Of a stretch of DNA of 36,768 bases, positions 22,172 to 30,621 are shown piece after piece (the stretch's first letter is position 1; every line of letters begins with the position of its first letter). Source of the DNA: CAYWTX01 sp964461295 (GTDB taxonomy: Bacteria; Planctomycetota; Phycisphaerae; SM23-33); contig CAYWTX010000269.1 in NCBI GenBank assembly GCA_964461295.1, positions 1 to 36,768 of the forward strand. Direction: 5' to 3'. A model generated the notes under the pieces. That model saw only the letters and a program-made list of their open reading frames with translations. It did no database searches and had not been told where the DNA came from. The position numbers and the translations under genes are program-made.

Positions 22172-22996
22172 GTGCCTGAAACTATACTGGACCGCATTCT
22201 CGAAACCAAGCGTCGGGAGGTGGGGGCTCTCCACGCGCGTTCCAGCAGGGACGAGCTGAGAGCCGCCGCGGCGGCCGCGCCCAGGCCGCGGAATTTCTTC
22301 ACCGCGGTGACGGGCAGGCCGCGCGGGCGGATGAACCTGATCGCGGAAGTCAAGAAGGCCAGCCCCTCGGCCGGGGTGATCCGCGCGGACTTCGATCCGG
22401 TGGCGATTGCCAAGCAGTACGAGGCGGGCGGCGCGTCGGCCATCAGCGTGCTGACCGACGAGACGTACTTTCAAGGAAGCCTGGAGTACCTGCGCGCGGT
22501 GCGGGCGGCGGTGGACCTGCCCGTGCTCCGCAAGGATTTCCTGATCGACGCCTGTCAGCTCTACGAAGCTCGCGCGGCCGGGGCCGACGCGGTGCTGCTG
22601 ATCGCCGCGGCGCTGCCCAAGGGGCAGTTGATGGACCTGATGATCCTGTCGGCCGAGCTGAAGATGACGGCGCTGGTGGAGGTCCACGGGGCCGAGGAGT
22701 TGCTGGGCGTGCGGTCGATGATCGGCTTCCCGCACCGCTCGTACAGCCTGCTGGGGATCAACAACCGCGACCTGGCGACGTTCCATGTGGACCTGGGCAC
22801 GACGCTGCGTCTGACGGAACTGGCCGGCGAGGGCGTGAGCGTGGTGAGCGAGTCGGGCATCGGCACGGCGGCGGACGTGGAGCGGCTGGCGAAGGCGGGG
22901 GTCTCGGCGGTCCTGGTGGGCGAAACGCTGATGCGGTCGCGGGATATCGGCGCGGCGGTGCGCGAACTGATGGGGACGCAGGGACCAGCTCGCTGA
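22172..22996 (+). CDS. trpC: Indole-3-glycerol phosphate synthase
   Basis: 274-residue (beta/alpha)8 enzyme closing the indole ring from CdRP in tryptophan synthesis. Seen: ILDRILETKRREV, the catalytic Lys in LIAEVKKASPSAG, FDPVAIAKQYEAGGASAISVLTDE, Lys in VLRKDFLID, Glu in ALVEVHGAEEL, LGINNRDL and VSESGI. Start is GTG 22172 with GGAG seven bases upstream, since no ATG fits. It is divergent from the CPBP gene by 61 bases. The stop lies in a GCTGAAGCGGG repeat, so the last residues are repeat-encoded. trpF is 14 kb away, other trp genes are not in the window. Confidence 0.93.
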   Translation: MPETILDRILETKRREVGALHARSSRDELRAAAAAAPRPRNFFTAVTGRPRGRMNLIAEVKKASPSAGVIRADFDPVAIAKQYEAGGASAISVLTDETYFQGSLEYLRAVRAAVDLPVLRKDFLIDACQLYEARAAGADAVLLIAAALPKGQLMDLMILSAELKMTALVEVHGAEELLGVRSMIGFPHRSYSLLGINNRDLATFHVDLGTTLRLTELAGEGVSVVSESGIGTAADVERLAKAGVSAVLVGETLMRSRDIGAAVRELMGTQGPAR

Positions 22997-23048
22997 AGCG
23001 GGCAGGCCTATCCGCTTCGGCGGGCAGGTCCGAAGGTGGAGCAACAGA

Positions 23049-24206
23049 TTGTCGAGCGCAACTGGCAGGCAACCCACCGGACGAGCAACGCGGTTGCTGG
23101 TGGCGGCAACCGTGGTTGTCATTGGCGCGACGATCTACGTGGCCGTGTCGCCGCCGTGGAAGCCGCCGCGGGACGTTCCGAGCGACACGGGGCCGAGCAT
23201 CGCCCAGCGTACGCGGAAGGTGCTGGAGGAGGCGCTGAACCAGGCCGATTCGCTGCCGGACAGCGGCCAGACGCTGCGCCGCAATGCCTACGAACAGATC
23301 GCGACGCGGGCCTTGGCGCACGTCCGCTTCCAGGACGGCAGGGACGTGCTGGTCCGGCCGATCCTGGCGCAGGCGCTGATGCGGATGGACCGGTTGAAGG
23401 AGGCCGAACAGGTCGTCGACGACCTGCTGGCGCTGGCGCCGGCGTTGGGGGAGGGGCTGTGGCTGAAGGGCGACATCCTTCGGCTGCGGGGCGACGGCGG
23501 CTACCTGGAGTACTACAGCCGCGCGGCGGAGAGTCCGCAGGGCGATCCGCGGGTGTGGGCGGCATACGGGATGGAGATGCTGCGGCGCGGGCGGGCGAGC
23601 GATGCGGAGAAGTACCTCACGAAGGCCGAGCAGGGCGGGCAGCGCTCGCCACTGGTGCTGAGCGGCCTGGCCGAGTTGGCGATGGGGGCCAACGACTTCG
23701 CCCGTGCCGAGGCGCTGCTGGGCGAGGCGATGAAGGAAGGGGCAACGCGAAGCACGCAGGTGCTGGGGATGCTGGCCGAGGCGCAGAAGGCGGGCGGGAA
23801 GCTCCAGCAGGCCGAGGAGACCGCCCGCAAGGCACTGGCGATGCGTAAGACGGGCCCCTTGCAGATGCTCCTGGGCGATGTTCTGCTGCTGCGGAAGAAG
23901 CCGGGCGAGGCGGCGGAGGCGTTCGCGGCCGCGTCGGAGTTGCCGGGCCACGGCGCGCCGGGGGCGCTGAAGGCGGCGAGGTGCTATTACCTGGCCGAGA
24001 ACTACGCCTTGGCGATGAAGTACATCGATGTGGCGGCCGCCCGGCACGGCGACAATCCGGAGGTGGCTCGCTGGGTGAAGATGATCGAGGATGCCCGCTT
24101 CGGCGCCCCGGCCGCCGATGCCAACGGCGCGCCGGCGATTCGCCTGCCTCGACCGGGCGAGTTGCCTCCGCCCGAGGAGCCGTCGACGAAGCCGGCGGGG
24201 GTGTAG
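23049..24206 (+). CDS. Membrane-anchored TPR protein
   Basis: 385 residues with one N-terminal membrane segment (LLVAATVVVIGATIYVAV) and then several TPR-like helix pairs from about residue 60 to 350 (for example AQALMRMDRLKEAEQVVDDLL and GLAELAMGANDFARAEALLGEAM), ending in a Pro-rich tail. TPR proteins of this kind usually hold protein complexes together at the membrane; no specific task is readable. The start is TTG 23049, with GGTGGAG eight bases before it; no better ATG exists. It follows trpC by 52 bases of partly repeat DNA. Confidence 0.78.
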   Translation: MSSATGRQPTGRATRLLVAATVVVIGATIYVAVSPPWKPPRDVPSDTGPSIAQRTRKVLEEALNQADSLPDSGQTLRRNAYEQIATRALAHVRFQDGRDVLVRPILAQALMRMDRLKEAEQVVDDLLALAPALGEGLWLKGDILRLRGDGGYLEYYSRAAESPQGDPRVWAAYGMEMLRRGRASDAEKYLTKAEQGGQRSPLVLSGLAELAMGANDFARAEALLGEAMKEGATRSTQVLGMLAEAQKAGGKLQQAEETARKALAMRKTGPLQMLLGDVLLLRKKPGEAAEAFAAASELPGHGAPGALKAARCYYLAENYALAMKYIDVAAARHGDNPEVARWVKMIEDARFGAPAADANGAPAIRLPRPGELPPPEEPSTKPAGV

Positions 24207-24226
24207 ACAGCGGCGCCCCGGAGCCC

Positions 24227-24382
24227 GGACGCCGGAACCCGGAGATCGGAACCGACAACGGGGTAAGCGAGGCCGACCCGCTTCAGCGGCGTCGGTCTCC
24301 GGGAGCGGACGCCGGAACCCGGAGATCGGAACCGACAACGGGGTAAGCGAGGCCGACCCGCTTCAGCGGCGTCGGTCTCCGG
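24227..24382. repeat. Tandem duplication of an 80-bp repeat
   Basis: Two direct copies with a period of 80 bases (24227 and 24307), each ending in CCCGCTTCAGCGGCGTCGG (24277 and 24357). That core, read in the other direction (CGCCGCTGAAGCGGG), is the same as the unit of the tandem array at 35530. The second copy carries a small extra CGGTCTC duplication. Non-coding, in the 360-base gap before the FAD protein gene. Confidence 0.8.
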
Positions 24383-24566
24383 TCTCCGGGACCCGGCCCC
24401 GGGCCCCGGCCCCCGGAGCCCGGTTGCCGCGAACATGGGACCTCGAATGGCCTGCCCCTTGGAGTTGGTCCGGGCGAAAACGGGAAACGGTCGGGACGAG
24501 GGGGTGTTCAAGTTCCCGAAGCCGCCGCGCGTCGCGGCGGACGCAACCACGATTGGAGAATCCGCG

Positions 24567-27500
24567 ATGATCGCGAGCTGCCTGACCGGACTCGGTGTGT
24601 TGTTGGCCTTTGTCACGATCGCCTTGGCGGGCCCGACGATGACGGAATCGGCGCGGCAGGTGCCCGTCGTGCGGAAGGTGGACGTGGTAGTTGTCGGCGG
24701 CAGCACGGGCGGCGTTGCCGCCGCCATCGCGGCCGCCAAGGGCGGGGCCAGCGTGTTCCTGGCCGCACCGCGGACATACGTGGGCGACGACATGGCAGGG
24801 ACGCTGCGGCTGTGGCTGGAGGACGGGGAGAAGCCAGCCACCGCGTTGGCGAAGGCGGTCTTCACGCCCGCGCGGAGGGACGGGAACGCGGGAGACCTGG
24901 CGAACCTGGTGACGCCGATGCAGGTGAAGGCGACGCTGGACGCCGCGTTGATCGAGGCGAAGGTGGAATTCCTCTTCGGCTGCTTCGTGACGGACGTGCT
25001 GACCGACGAGGCGGGCAGCCCGGCCGGGATCGTGATGGCCAACCGGGCTGGACGGCAGGCGGTGGTGGCGAAGGTGGTCATCGACGCGACGGAGCACGCG
25101 ACGGCGGCGCGGCTGGCGGGGGTGAAGCTGTCTGCCCACGCGGGCGGCAAGCAGAAGTTGGGGTTCGTGGTCATCGGCGGGGAGGCGCGCAAGGGCGACG
25201 GCGTCGCCGCGGTACGCCAGCGGGAAGCGCCCGGCTGGGGCGGGCCGATGGCGGGCAAACCGGCGGCGGCGGGCGCCGCCGCCGGCGGCGTGAGACTGCT
25301 GGAGTACACACTGGAACTGCCGCTGGCGGATGAATCGTTCGGCGCCCTGGCGGCGGCCGAGCAGGCCGCACGCGACGCGACGTTCCATCCGGGGCAGTTG
25401 CAGACGGCGGAGTTGATGTCGTACCTGCCCACGGCGGCGATTACGGGGCGCAAGAGCGCCGGCGGCGATTGGCCGGGGGCGGCGAAGGCCGAGTTGGACG
25501 CGTTCCGGCCGCAGGGCGTGGAGCGGCTGTACGTGCTGAGCGCTCGCGCGGACATGAGCCGCGATGCGGCGGCGAAGATGGTTCGCCCAGTTGAGTACAT
25601 GGCGATTGGGGAGCGGGTGGGGATCGCGGCGTGCGCGGAGGCGAAGGCCCTGGCGGCGTCGAAGGGCGTGTGCGTGAGGGACGGCGCCTCGAAGCAAACC
25701 GCGGGGGGCGGGCCTTCGGCTCCGAGGGCGGGATGCGAGATCAAGGAGACCCTCACGGGTCTCCGCGCGGCGGACAGGGCGATCGAGACGGTGCCGTCGG
25801 GCATGCGCGAGGTGCCGGTGCTGGGCGAATACGACGTGGTGGTGATCGGCGGGGGCACCAGCGGCGCGCCGGCGGGGATATCGGCGGCGCGGCAGAAGGC
25901 CCGCACGCTGCTGGTGGAGTACCAGCATGGCCTGGGCGGCGTGAGCACGCTGGGGCTGATCGGCAAGTACTACCATGGCTACCGCGGGGGCTTCACGGCC
26001 GAGATCGACAAGGGCGTGGGCGAGGTCGCACCGGCGGCCCCGGCCGGCGCGGCGACGCCTGGGGCGGCCAAGCCGGCGGCGAGGCGGTCGGGTCCGGGAG
26101 TCGAGGCGAAGATGGAGTACTACCGCCGCGAGCTGCGTAAGGCGGGGGCGGAAGTGTGGTTCGGCGCGATCGGCTGCGGCGCCGTGGTGGAGGCGGGCAA
26201 GGTTCGCGGCGTGGTCGTCGCCACGCCGGCCGGGCGAGGCGTGGTGCTCGCGCGCACCGTGATCGACGCGACGGGCAACGCGGACGTGGCGGCCTCGGCC
26301 GGCGCGGCCTGCACGTTCGTGGAGGGGCCGCTGCTGGCCGTGCAGGGGACGGGCCTGCCGCCGCGCAACCTGGGGGCCAGTTACACCAACACCGACTACA
26401 CGTTCGCCGACGAGTCGGACATGCTGGACCTGTGGCGCATGTACGTGCTGGGGCGGCGCCAATTCCGCGGCTCCTTCGACATGGGCACGCTCATCGACAC
26501 CCGCGAGCGGCGGCGGATTGTCGGCGACGCGATCGTGACCATCGGCGACGTCTTCGCCGGCCGCACGTTCGCCGACACGGTGGGCATGTCCAAGAGCAAC
26601 TACGACAGCCACGGCTACACGGTGGACCCGCTGTTCGTGCTGGCCCCGCCGCACACGGGCGGGCTGACGGCGTGGACGCCCTACCGCTCGCTGCTGCCCC
26701 GCGGGCTGGACGGCGTGTTGGTGATCGGCCTGGGGATGAGCGCCCACCGCGACGCGATGCCGATCCTTCGCATGCAGCCGGACTTGCAGAACCAGGGGTA
26801 CGCCGCGGGCCTGGCGGCGGCGGCCGCGGCGAAGCTCGACGGCGCGACGCGGAAGGTGGACGTCAAGGCCATCCAGAAGCAGCTTGTCGACCTCGGCTGC
26901 GTGCCGCGGGAAGTGCTCGAGCACGGGGAGAGTTGGCCGCTGGCGACGGAGAAAGTCGCCGAGGCGGTCGAGTCGGTGCGGAGCAAGTACCAGGGCGCCG
27001 AAGTCCTGCTCGCCCACGCCCAGCAGGCCCTGCCGCTCGTGAGGAAGGCCTACGCGGCCGCGACGGCCCCGGCCGATAGATTGACCTACGCTCACGTGCT
27101 GGCGGTCATGGGCGACGCGACAGGCGCCGCCACGGTGGCGGATGCCGTGGCCGCGACGGTGCAGCTTGACAAGGGCTGGAACTTCAGAGGGATGGGGCAG
27201 TTCGGCTTCAGCCTCAGCCGGCTGGACACGCTGATCCTGGCGCTGGGCCACGCCCGCGACCGCAAGGCCGTGCCGGTGCTGCTGGCCAAGCTGGCCCTGC
27301 TGGAGGCGACGAGCGAGTTTTCGCACCACCGGGCATTGGGCGAGGCGCTGGAGATGATCGGCGACCCCGCGGCGGCCAAACCGCTGGCCGCCTTGCTGGC
27401 CAAGCCGCAGATGACGGGCTACTGGCGCCACGAGCCGGGCGACACGGACCGTTCGGCCACGCTGCGCGAACTGATCCTGGCGCGGGCGCTGTATCGGCTG

Positions 27501-27605
27501 GGCGACAGCGACGGCGTGGGGCGTGGAATCCTGGAGGCGTACGCGAAGGACCTGCGCGGCGTATATGCGGGGCACGCGACGGCCGTGCTGCGAGAGAAGA
27601 GGTAA
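24567..27605 (+). CDS. Giant double-FAD oxidoreductase with C-terminal HEAT repeats
   Basis: 1012 residues. After a signal-like N-terminus there are two complete FAD-binding Rossmann starts: VDVVVVGGSTGGVAAAIAAA near residue 38 and YDVVVIGGGTSGAPAGISAA near 421. Each is followed by FAD_oxidored-type segments (PF12831), and residues about 840-1000 hold HEAT-like repeats (AHVLAVMGDATGAATVADAV). The protein is thus a fused pair of flavin oxidoreductases, exported or membrane-tethered, with a scaffold tail. The interdomain linker (near residue 395) contains a perfect 8-bp palindrome in the DNA. ATG 24567 has GGAG eight bases upstream. The substrate is unknown; FAD_oxidored enzymes often oxidise sugars or hydroxy acids. 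Confidence 0.85.
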   Translation: MIASCLTGLGVLLAFVTIALAGPTMTESARQVPVVRKVDVVVVGGSTGGVAAAIAAAKGGASVFLAAPRTYVGDDMAGTLRLWLEDGEKPATALAKAVFTPARRDGNAGDLANLVTPMQVKATLDAALIEAKVEFLFGCFVTDVLTDEAGSPAGIVMANRAGRQAVVAKVVIDATEHATAARLAGVKLSAHAGGKQKLGFVVIGGEARKGDGVAAVRQREAPGWGGPMAGKPAAAGAAAGGVRLLEYTLELPLADESFGALAAAEQAARDATFHPGQLQTAELMSYLPTAAITGRKSAGGDWPGAAKAELDAFRPQGVERLYVLSARADMSRDAAAKMVRPVEYMAIGERVGIAACAEAKALAASKGVCVRDGASKQTAGGGPSAPRAGCEIKETLTGLRAADRAIETVPSGMREVPVLGEYDVVVIGGGTSGAPAGISAARQKARTLLVEYQHGLGGVSTLGLIGKYYHGYRGGFTAEIDKGVGEVAPAAPAGAATPGAAKPAARRSGPGVEAKMEYYRRELRKAGAEVWFGAIGCGAVVEAGKVRGVVVATPAGRGVVLARTVIDATGNADVAASAGAACTFVEGPLLAVQGTGLPPRNLGASYTNTDYTFADESDMLDLWRMYVLGRRQFRGSFDMGTLIDTRERRRIVGDAIVTIGDVFAGRTFADTVGMSKSNYDSHGYTVDPLFVLAPPHTGGLTAWTPYRSLLPRGLDGVLVIGLGMSAHRDAMPILRMQPDLQNQGYAAGLAAAAAAKLDGATRKVDVKAIQKQLVDLGCVPREVLEHGESWPLATEKVAEAVESVRSKYQGAEVLLAHAQQALPLVRKAYAAATAPADRLTYAHVLAVMGDATGAATVADAVAATVQLDKGWNFRGMGQFGFSLSRLDTLILALGHARDRKAVPVLLAKLALLEATSEFSHHRALGEALEMIGDPAAAKPLAALLAKPQMTGYWRHEPGDTDRSATLRELILARALYRLGDSDGVGRGILEAYAKDLRGVYAGHATAVLREKR
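25745..25764. repeat. Palindrome within FAD protein linker
   Basis: GGAGACCC-TCAC-GGGTCTCC, a perfect 8-bp stem in the linker codons between the two flavin domains. It resembles the other in-frame palindromes of the window but was not found as a second exact copy. Confidence 0.5.
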
Positions 27606-27612
27606 TCCGTCC

Positions 27613-28149
27613 ATGCTGGACCGAACTCAAACGATGGTCGTTCTCGTGGACGTGCAGGAGAAGCTGGCCGCGGCCATGCACGAGCGTGAGGCGATGCTGG
27701 ACGCGTGCAGCCGGCTGGCGCGGGGCGCCGGCGTGCTGGGTTTGCCGGTCGTGCACACCGAGCAGAACCCCTCGCGGCTGGGGCCGACCGTGCCGGACGT
27801 GGCGCAGTGGCTGTCGCGGCCGGCGGCGGCAAAGACGTCGTTTTCCTGCTGCGGCGAAGCGGCGTTCATGGAAGCGTTCGGCCAGTCCAGGCGCGAGCAG
27901 GTTCTCTTGGCCGGCATCGAGAGCCACGTCTGCGTGTACCAGACGGCCTTGGGCCTGCTGGAGATGGGGCACGAGGTGCAGGTGGTGGCCGATGCGGTGT
28001 CGTCGCGCACGGCGCGCAATCGCGACGTCGGCATCGCGAGGATGGCGGCCGCGGGGGCGGCGGTCACCAGCGTGGAGATGGCGTTGTTCGAGTTGCTCCG
28101 CGTCGCGGAGGGCGACGCGTTCCGGGAGATACTGCGGATCGTGAAGTAA
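27613..28149 (+). CDS. Isochorismatase-family hydrolase
   Basis: 178 residues with an isochorismatase-like fold (cysteine hydrolases of amides or enol ethers: YcaC, nicotinamidase relatives). The triad is visible: Asp 13 in LVDVQEKL, Lys in AAAKTSFSC and the nucleophile Cys in IESHVCVYQTA. VVHTEQNPSRLG and LLAGIESH are family blocks. The YcaC-like subgroup fits best (length and HTEQ). Cytosolic, substrate unknown. Start ATG 27613, eight bases after the FAD gene stop, so probably the same transcript. The gene is complete and intact. Confidence 0.87.
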   Translation: MLDRTQTMVVLVDVQEKLAAAMHEREAMLDACSRLARGAGVLGLPVVHTEQNPSRLGPTVPDVAQWLSRPAAAKTSFSCCGEAAFMEAFGQSRREQVLLAGIESHVCVYQTALGLLEMGHEVQVVADAVSSRTARNRDVGIARMAAAGAAVTSVEMALFELLRVAEGDAFREILRIVK

Positions 28150-28283
28150 GGCGAACGCAAGACCGATGGTTCGCGGATTGCCGCAGAGCCGTGGCGTGTC
28201 GCTCCGGCTCCGTCCCGGCGGGCAATGCGGTCGCCGGTTCATGTCAACCGGGGGGACAGCCTCGGCGCCGTCGCTTCCGCGTC

Positions 28284-28805
28284 CTATCCGTTCTTCTTGC
28301 TCTCCAACTCCAGCATGCGTTGCTTGATCTGCACGCCGCCGGGGGCGGAGAAACCGCCCAATCCGCCGCCGGAGTACGTCACGCGGTGGCAGGGGATGAC
28401 CAGCGGGATCGCGTTCTTGCCCAGGCATGCGGCCACGGCCCGCGCGGCCTCCGGCTGGCCGATCTGGCGAGCCAGTTCGCCGTAGCTGACCGTGCTGCCG
28501 TAGGCGATCTCGCGGCAGGCGGCGAGCACGGCTGCATGAAGGCCCTTCCCGGCCGGCATGGCGCAGGCGACGGTGCGGAAGTCGACGCTCTCGCCGTTGA
28601 AGTAGCGGCGAGTGAGGTCGATGAGGTTGGCGAAGGAGGCGTCGTCGCGGCGGGCGCCTTTGTGCTCCCAGGCCAGGAGCTGGTCGAGGTCGCTCATCGT
28701 GTAGTGGGGCAGGACGAAGCGGGTCAGGCCGGCGTCGGAGGCGACGGCCCCGACGGGTCCCCATGCGGTTGTCCAGACGGCGTAGCGGTCTGCCTTGGCG
28801 CTCAT
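28284..28805 (-). CDS. ogt: Methylated-DNA-protein-cysteine methyltransferase
   Basis: 173 residues. It repairs O6-alkylguanine by moving the alkyl group to its own cysteine. The active-site motif is IPCHRV with Cys 139, the helix-turn-helix arginine finger is in GQPEAARAVAACLGKNAIP, and GGFSAPGGVQIKQRML is the usual end (GGYSGGxxxK). Length fits the Ogt group. Start ATG 28805; the longer frame upstream to 28997 overlaps the intergenic. Convergent with the isochorismatase, divergent from the Gfo gene. Confidence 0.93.
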   Translation of the reverse strand: MSAKADRYAVWTTAWGPVGAVASDAGLTRFVLPHYTMSDLDQLLAWEHKGARRDDASFANLIDLTRRYFNGESVDFRTVACAMPAGKGLHAAVLAACREIAYGSTVSYGELARQIGQPEAARAVAACLGKNAIPLVIPCHRVTYSGGGLGGFSAPGGVQIKQRMLELESKKNG

Positions 28806-29162
28806 GGGCGCATGGTAGGGCGCGGGGCGGGGGCGATGCAAGACGAACAGCCGCCGGTTCGCCGTTCGGATTGGCTTCGACGCGATCCATCCAGGAACTC
28901 CGAGGGGTTTCGTGCGCCAGCGAAGCGAGGGAGGCGCCTTCACGATGGGGCCAGCCCCGGCATGGCCCCTCGCACGCGAGAATCGGATGGACCACATTCG
29001 TCGTCAGCGGCGGCTACCTGGGCGCCATTGCGGTGTTCAAGATGGGTGTAGAAGTTTCCTGGGCGCATGGGGCGGGGATGTAGTATATTGCCGGGCTTTC
29101 CCGTGCCGCGGGAGTCGGCATACCGCATCGCGGGCTGGGAACTCAAGCATAGGAGCGGCGAG
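28806..29162. other. Divergent intergenic region
   Basis: About 360 bases between ogt and the redox operon. It must hold both promoters. A hairpin GGGGCCA-GCCCCGGCA-TGGCCCC lies near 28946-28968. The sequence TAGTATATT near 29081-29089 is the only AT-rich core close to the operon start and might be its -10. No gene was recognised. Confidence 0.4.
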
Positions 29163-30608
29163 ATGGATTCGACGGTTGCCATGCGGGCGAAGGCGCAGAT
29201 GCATCGACGGGACTTCCTCAAGGCGGCGGGCGTGGTGGGAGCGGCGCTGGTGACTGCGCCGCGCATCGTCCGGGCCGAGACGCTGAAGAGCGAGACGCTG
29301 AACTGCGCGGTGATCGGCGCCGGCAACGAGTGCCGAGTGCTGCTCAGCAGTTGCGTGAAGATTCCCGGCCTGCGGTTCAAGGGCGTCTGCGACATCTGGC
29401 CGTACCATCGCGGCTACACCAGCCGGTTGTTGAAGGCCTACAAGCACGAGCCGAAGGAATACGCGACGCACCAGGAGATGCTGGGCGAGCTGAAGGACCT
29501 GGACGCGGTGATCGTGGCCTCGCCGGACTGGGTGCACCACGAACACTCCATCGCGTGCCTGGACAAGGGCATCAACGTCTACTGCGAGAAGGAGATGTCC
29601 AACACCGTCGAGAACGCCCGCGCGATGGTGCAGGCGGCCCGCAAGAGCGGCAAGCTGTTGCAGATCGGCCACCAGCGCCGCAGCAATCCGCGCTACCACA
29701 TGGCCCACAACTACATCTGGAAGCTGAAGGCCCTGGGCCGGCCGACGCACGTCAGCGCCAACTGGAACCGCCACAAGATCCTTCAGCAGGATTGGAAGAA
29801 GGAAACGGAGATCGACGCGGCCACGCTGGCCAGGCACGGGTACGACACGATGGAGCGGTTCCGCAACTGGCGGTGGTACAAGAAGTTCTCGGGGGGGCCT
29901 ATCGCCGACCTCGGCAGCCACCAGATCGACATCTTCCACTGGTTCCTGGGCGCGATGCCCAAGAGCGTGCTGGCCAGCGGCGGAATCGACAACTACAAGG
30001 GGCTGGAGTGGTACGACAACGTCCTGGCCGTGTACGAGTGGGACGTCCCGTGGGAAGGCGAGACGCGCCCGGTGCGCGGCTTCTACCAACTGCTGTCCAC
30101 CAGCAGCCACGGCGGCTACCAGGAGAACTTCATGGGCTGCGAGGGCTCGTTGGTGATCAGCGAGGGCCTGGGCAAGGGCGGCATCCGGCGCGAATACGCC
30201 GTGGAGATGGCCCCGTGGGAGCGGGAACTCGCCGACGCGGTGGCCGCCAAGAACGCCAGCTTGGCCGACTTGAAGAACGAGGTCGACAGCCTCAAGGCCA
30301 AGCTCGCCAAGTACGAGGCCAAGGAAAGCGGCGCCGCCAAGAAGAGCATCGAGGAGGAATTGAAGATCGGGCACTCGACGCCCGAACCAGGCCGCTACTA
30401 CCCGCCCATCCCACCGCCGGCCGAGCCGACCACCGAGCACATGCCGCACCTGGCGAACTTCTTCGACGCCGTGCGCAAGGGCGACGCCAAGCTGCTGAAC
30501 TGCTCCGGCGAAGTCGGCTACGAGACCGCCGTCAGCGTGCTGCGGGTGAACGAGGCGGTCGCGGCCGGGCGAAGGCTTGAGTTCAAGCCCGAAGAGTTCA
30601 AGGCGTAA
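29163..30608 (+). CDS. Tat-exported Gfo/Idh/MocA oxidoreductase with coiled-coil insertion
   Basis: 481 residues. A twin-arginine signal (HRRDFLKAAGVVGAALV, residues about 14-30) exports it folded with its cofactor. The Rossmann part begins NCAVIGAGNECRVLL, then VIVASPDWVHHEHS, VYCEKEMSNT (the usual EKP with Lys kept and Pro replaced by Glu), and the catalytic Asp-His in GGPIADLGSHQIDIFHW. It should oxidise or reduce a sugar with tightly held NAD(P), as glucose-fructose oxidoreductase does. Residues about 352-402 are a lysine-rich coiled coil (SLADLKNEVDSLKAKLAKYEA) inside the C-terminal domain, not standard. ATG 29163 has GGAG upstream. First gene of the four-gene operon, 13 bases before the cytochrome. 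Confidence 0.86.
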   Translation: MDSTVAMRAKAQMHRRDFLKAAGVVGAALVTAPRIVRAETLKSETLNCAVIGAGNECRVLLSSCVKIPGLRFKGVCDIWPYHRGYTSRLLKAYKHEPKEYATHQEMLGELKDLDAVIVASPDWVHHEHSIACLDKGINVYCEKEMSNTVENARAMVQAARKSGKLLQIGHQRRSNPRYHMAHNYIWKLKALGRPTHVSANWNRHKILQQDWKKETEIDAATLARHGYDTMERFRNWRWYKKFSGGPIADLGSHQIDIFHWFLGAMPKSVLASGGIDNYKGLEWYDNVLAVYEWDVPWEGETRPVRGFYQLLSTSSHGGYQENFMGCEGSLVISEGLGKGGIRREYAVEMAPWERELADAVAAKNASLADLKNEVDSLKAKLAKYEAKESGAAKKSIEEELKIGHSTPEPGRYYPPIPPPAEPTTEHMPHLANFFDAVRKGDAKLLNCSGEVGYETAVSVLRVNEAVAAGRRLEFKPEEFKA

Positions 30609-30621
30609 GGGAAACCTGGGC

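Noticed and set aside
22111..22443. Extension of the CPBP protease upstream
   Set aside because: The segment lies opposite the trpC 5' coding region and has no membrane pattern; ATG 22110 begins the signal-like N-terminus.
24363..27614. A 1083-codon open frame on the minus strand opposite the FAD protein
   Set aside because: Low-complexity, Arg/His/Gln-rich translation without any domain. It is a GC-skew shadow of the plus-strand gene, which has two clear FAD motifs.
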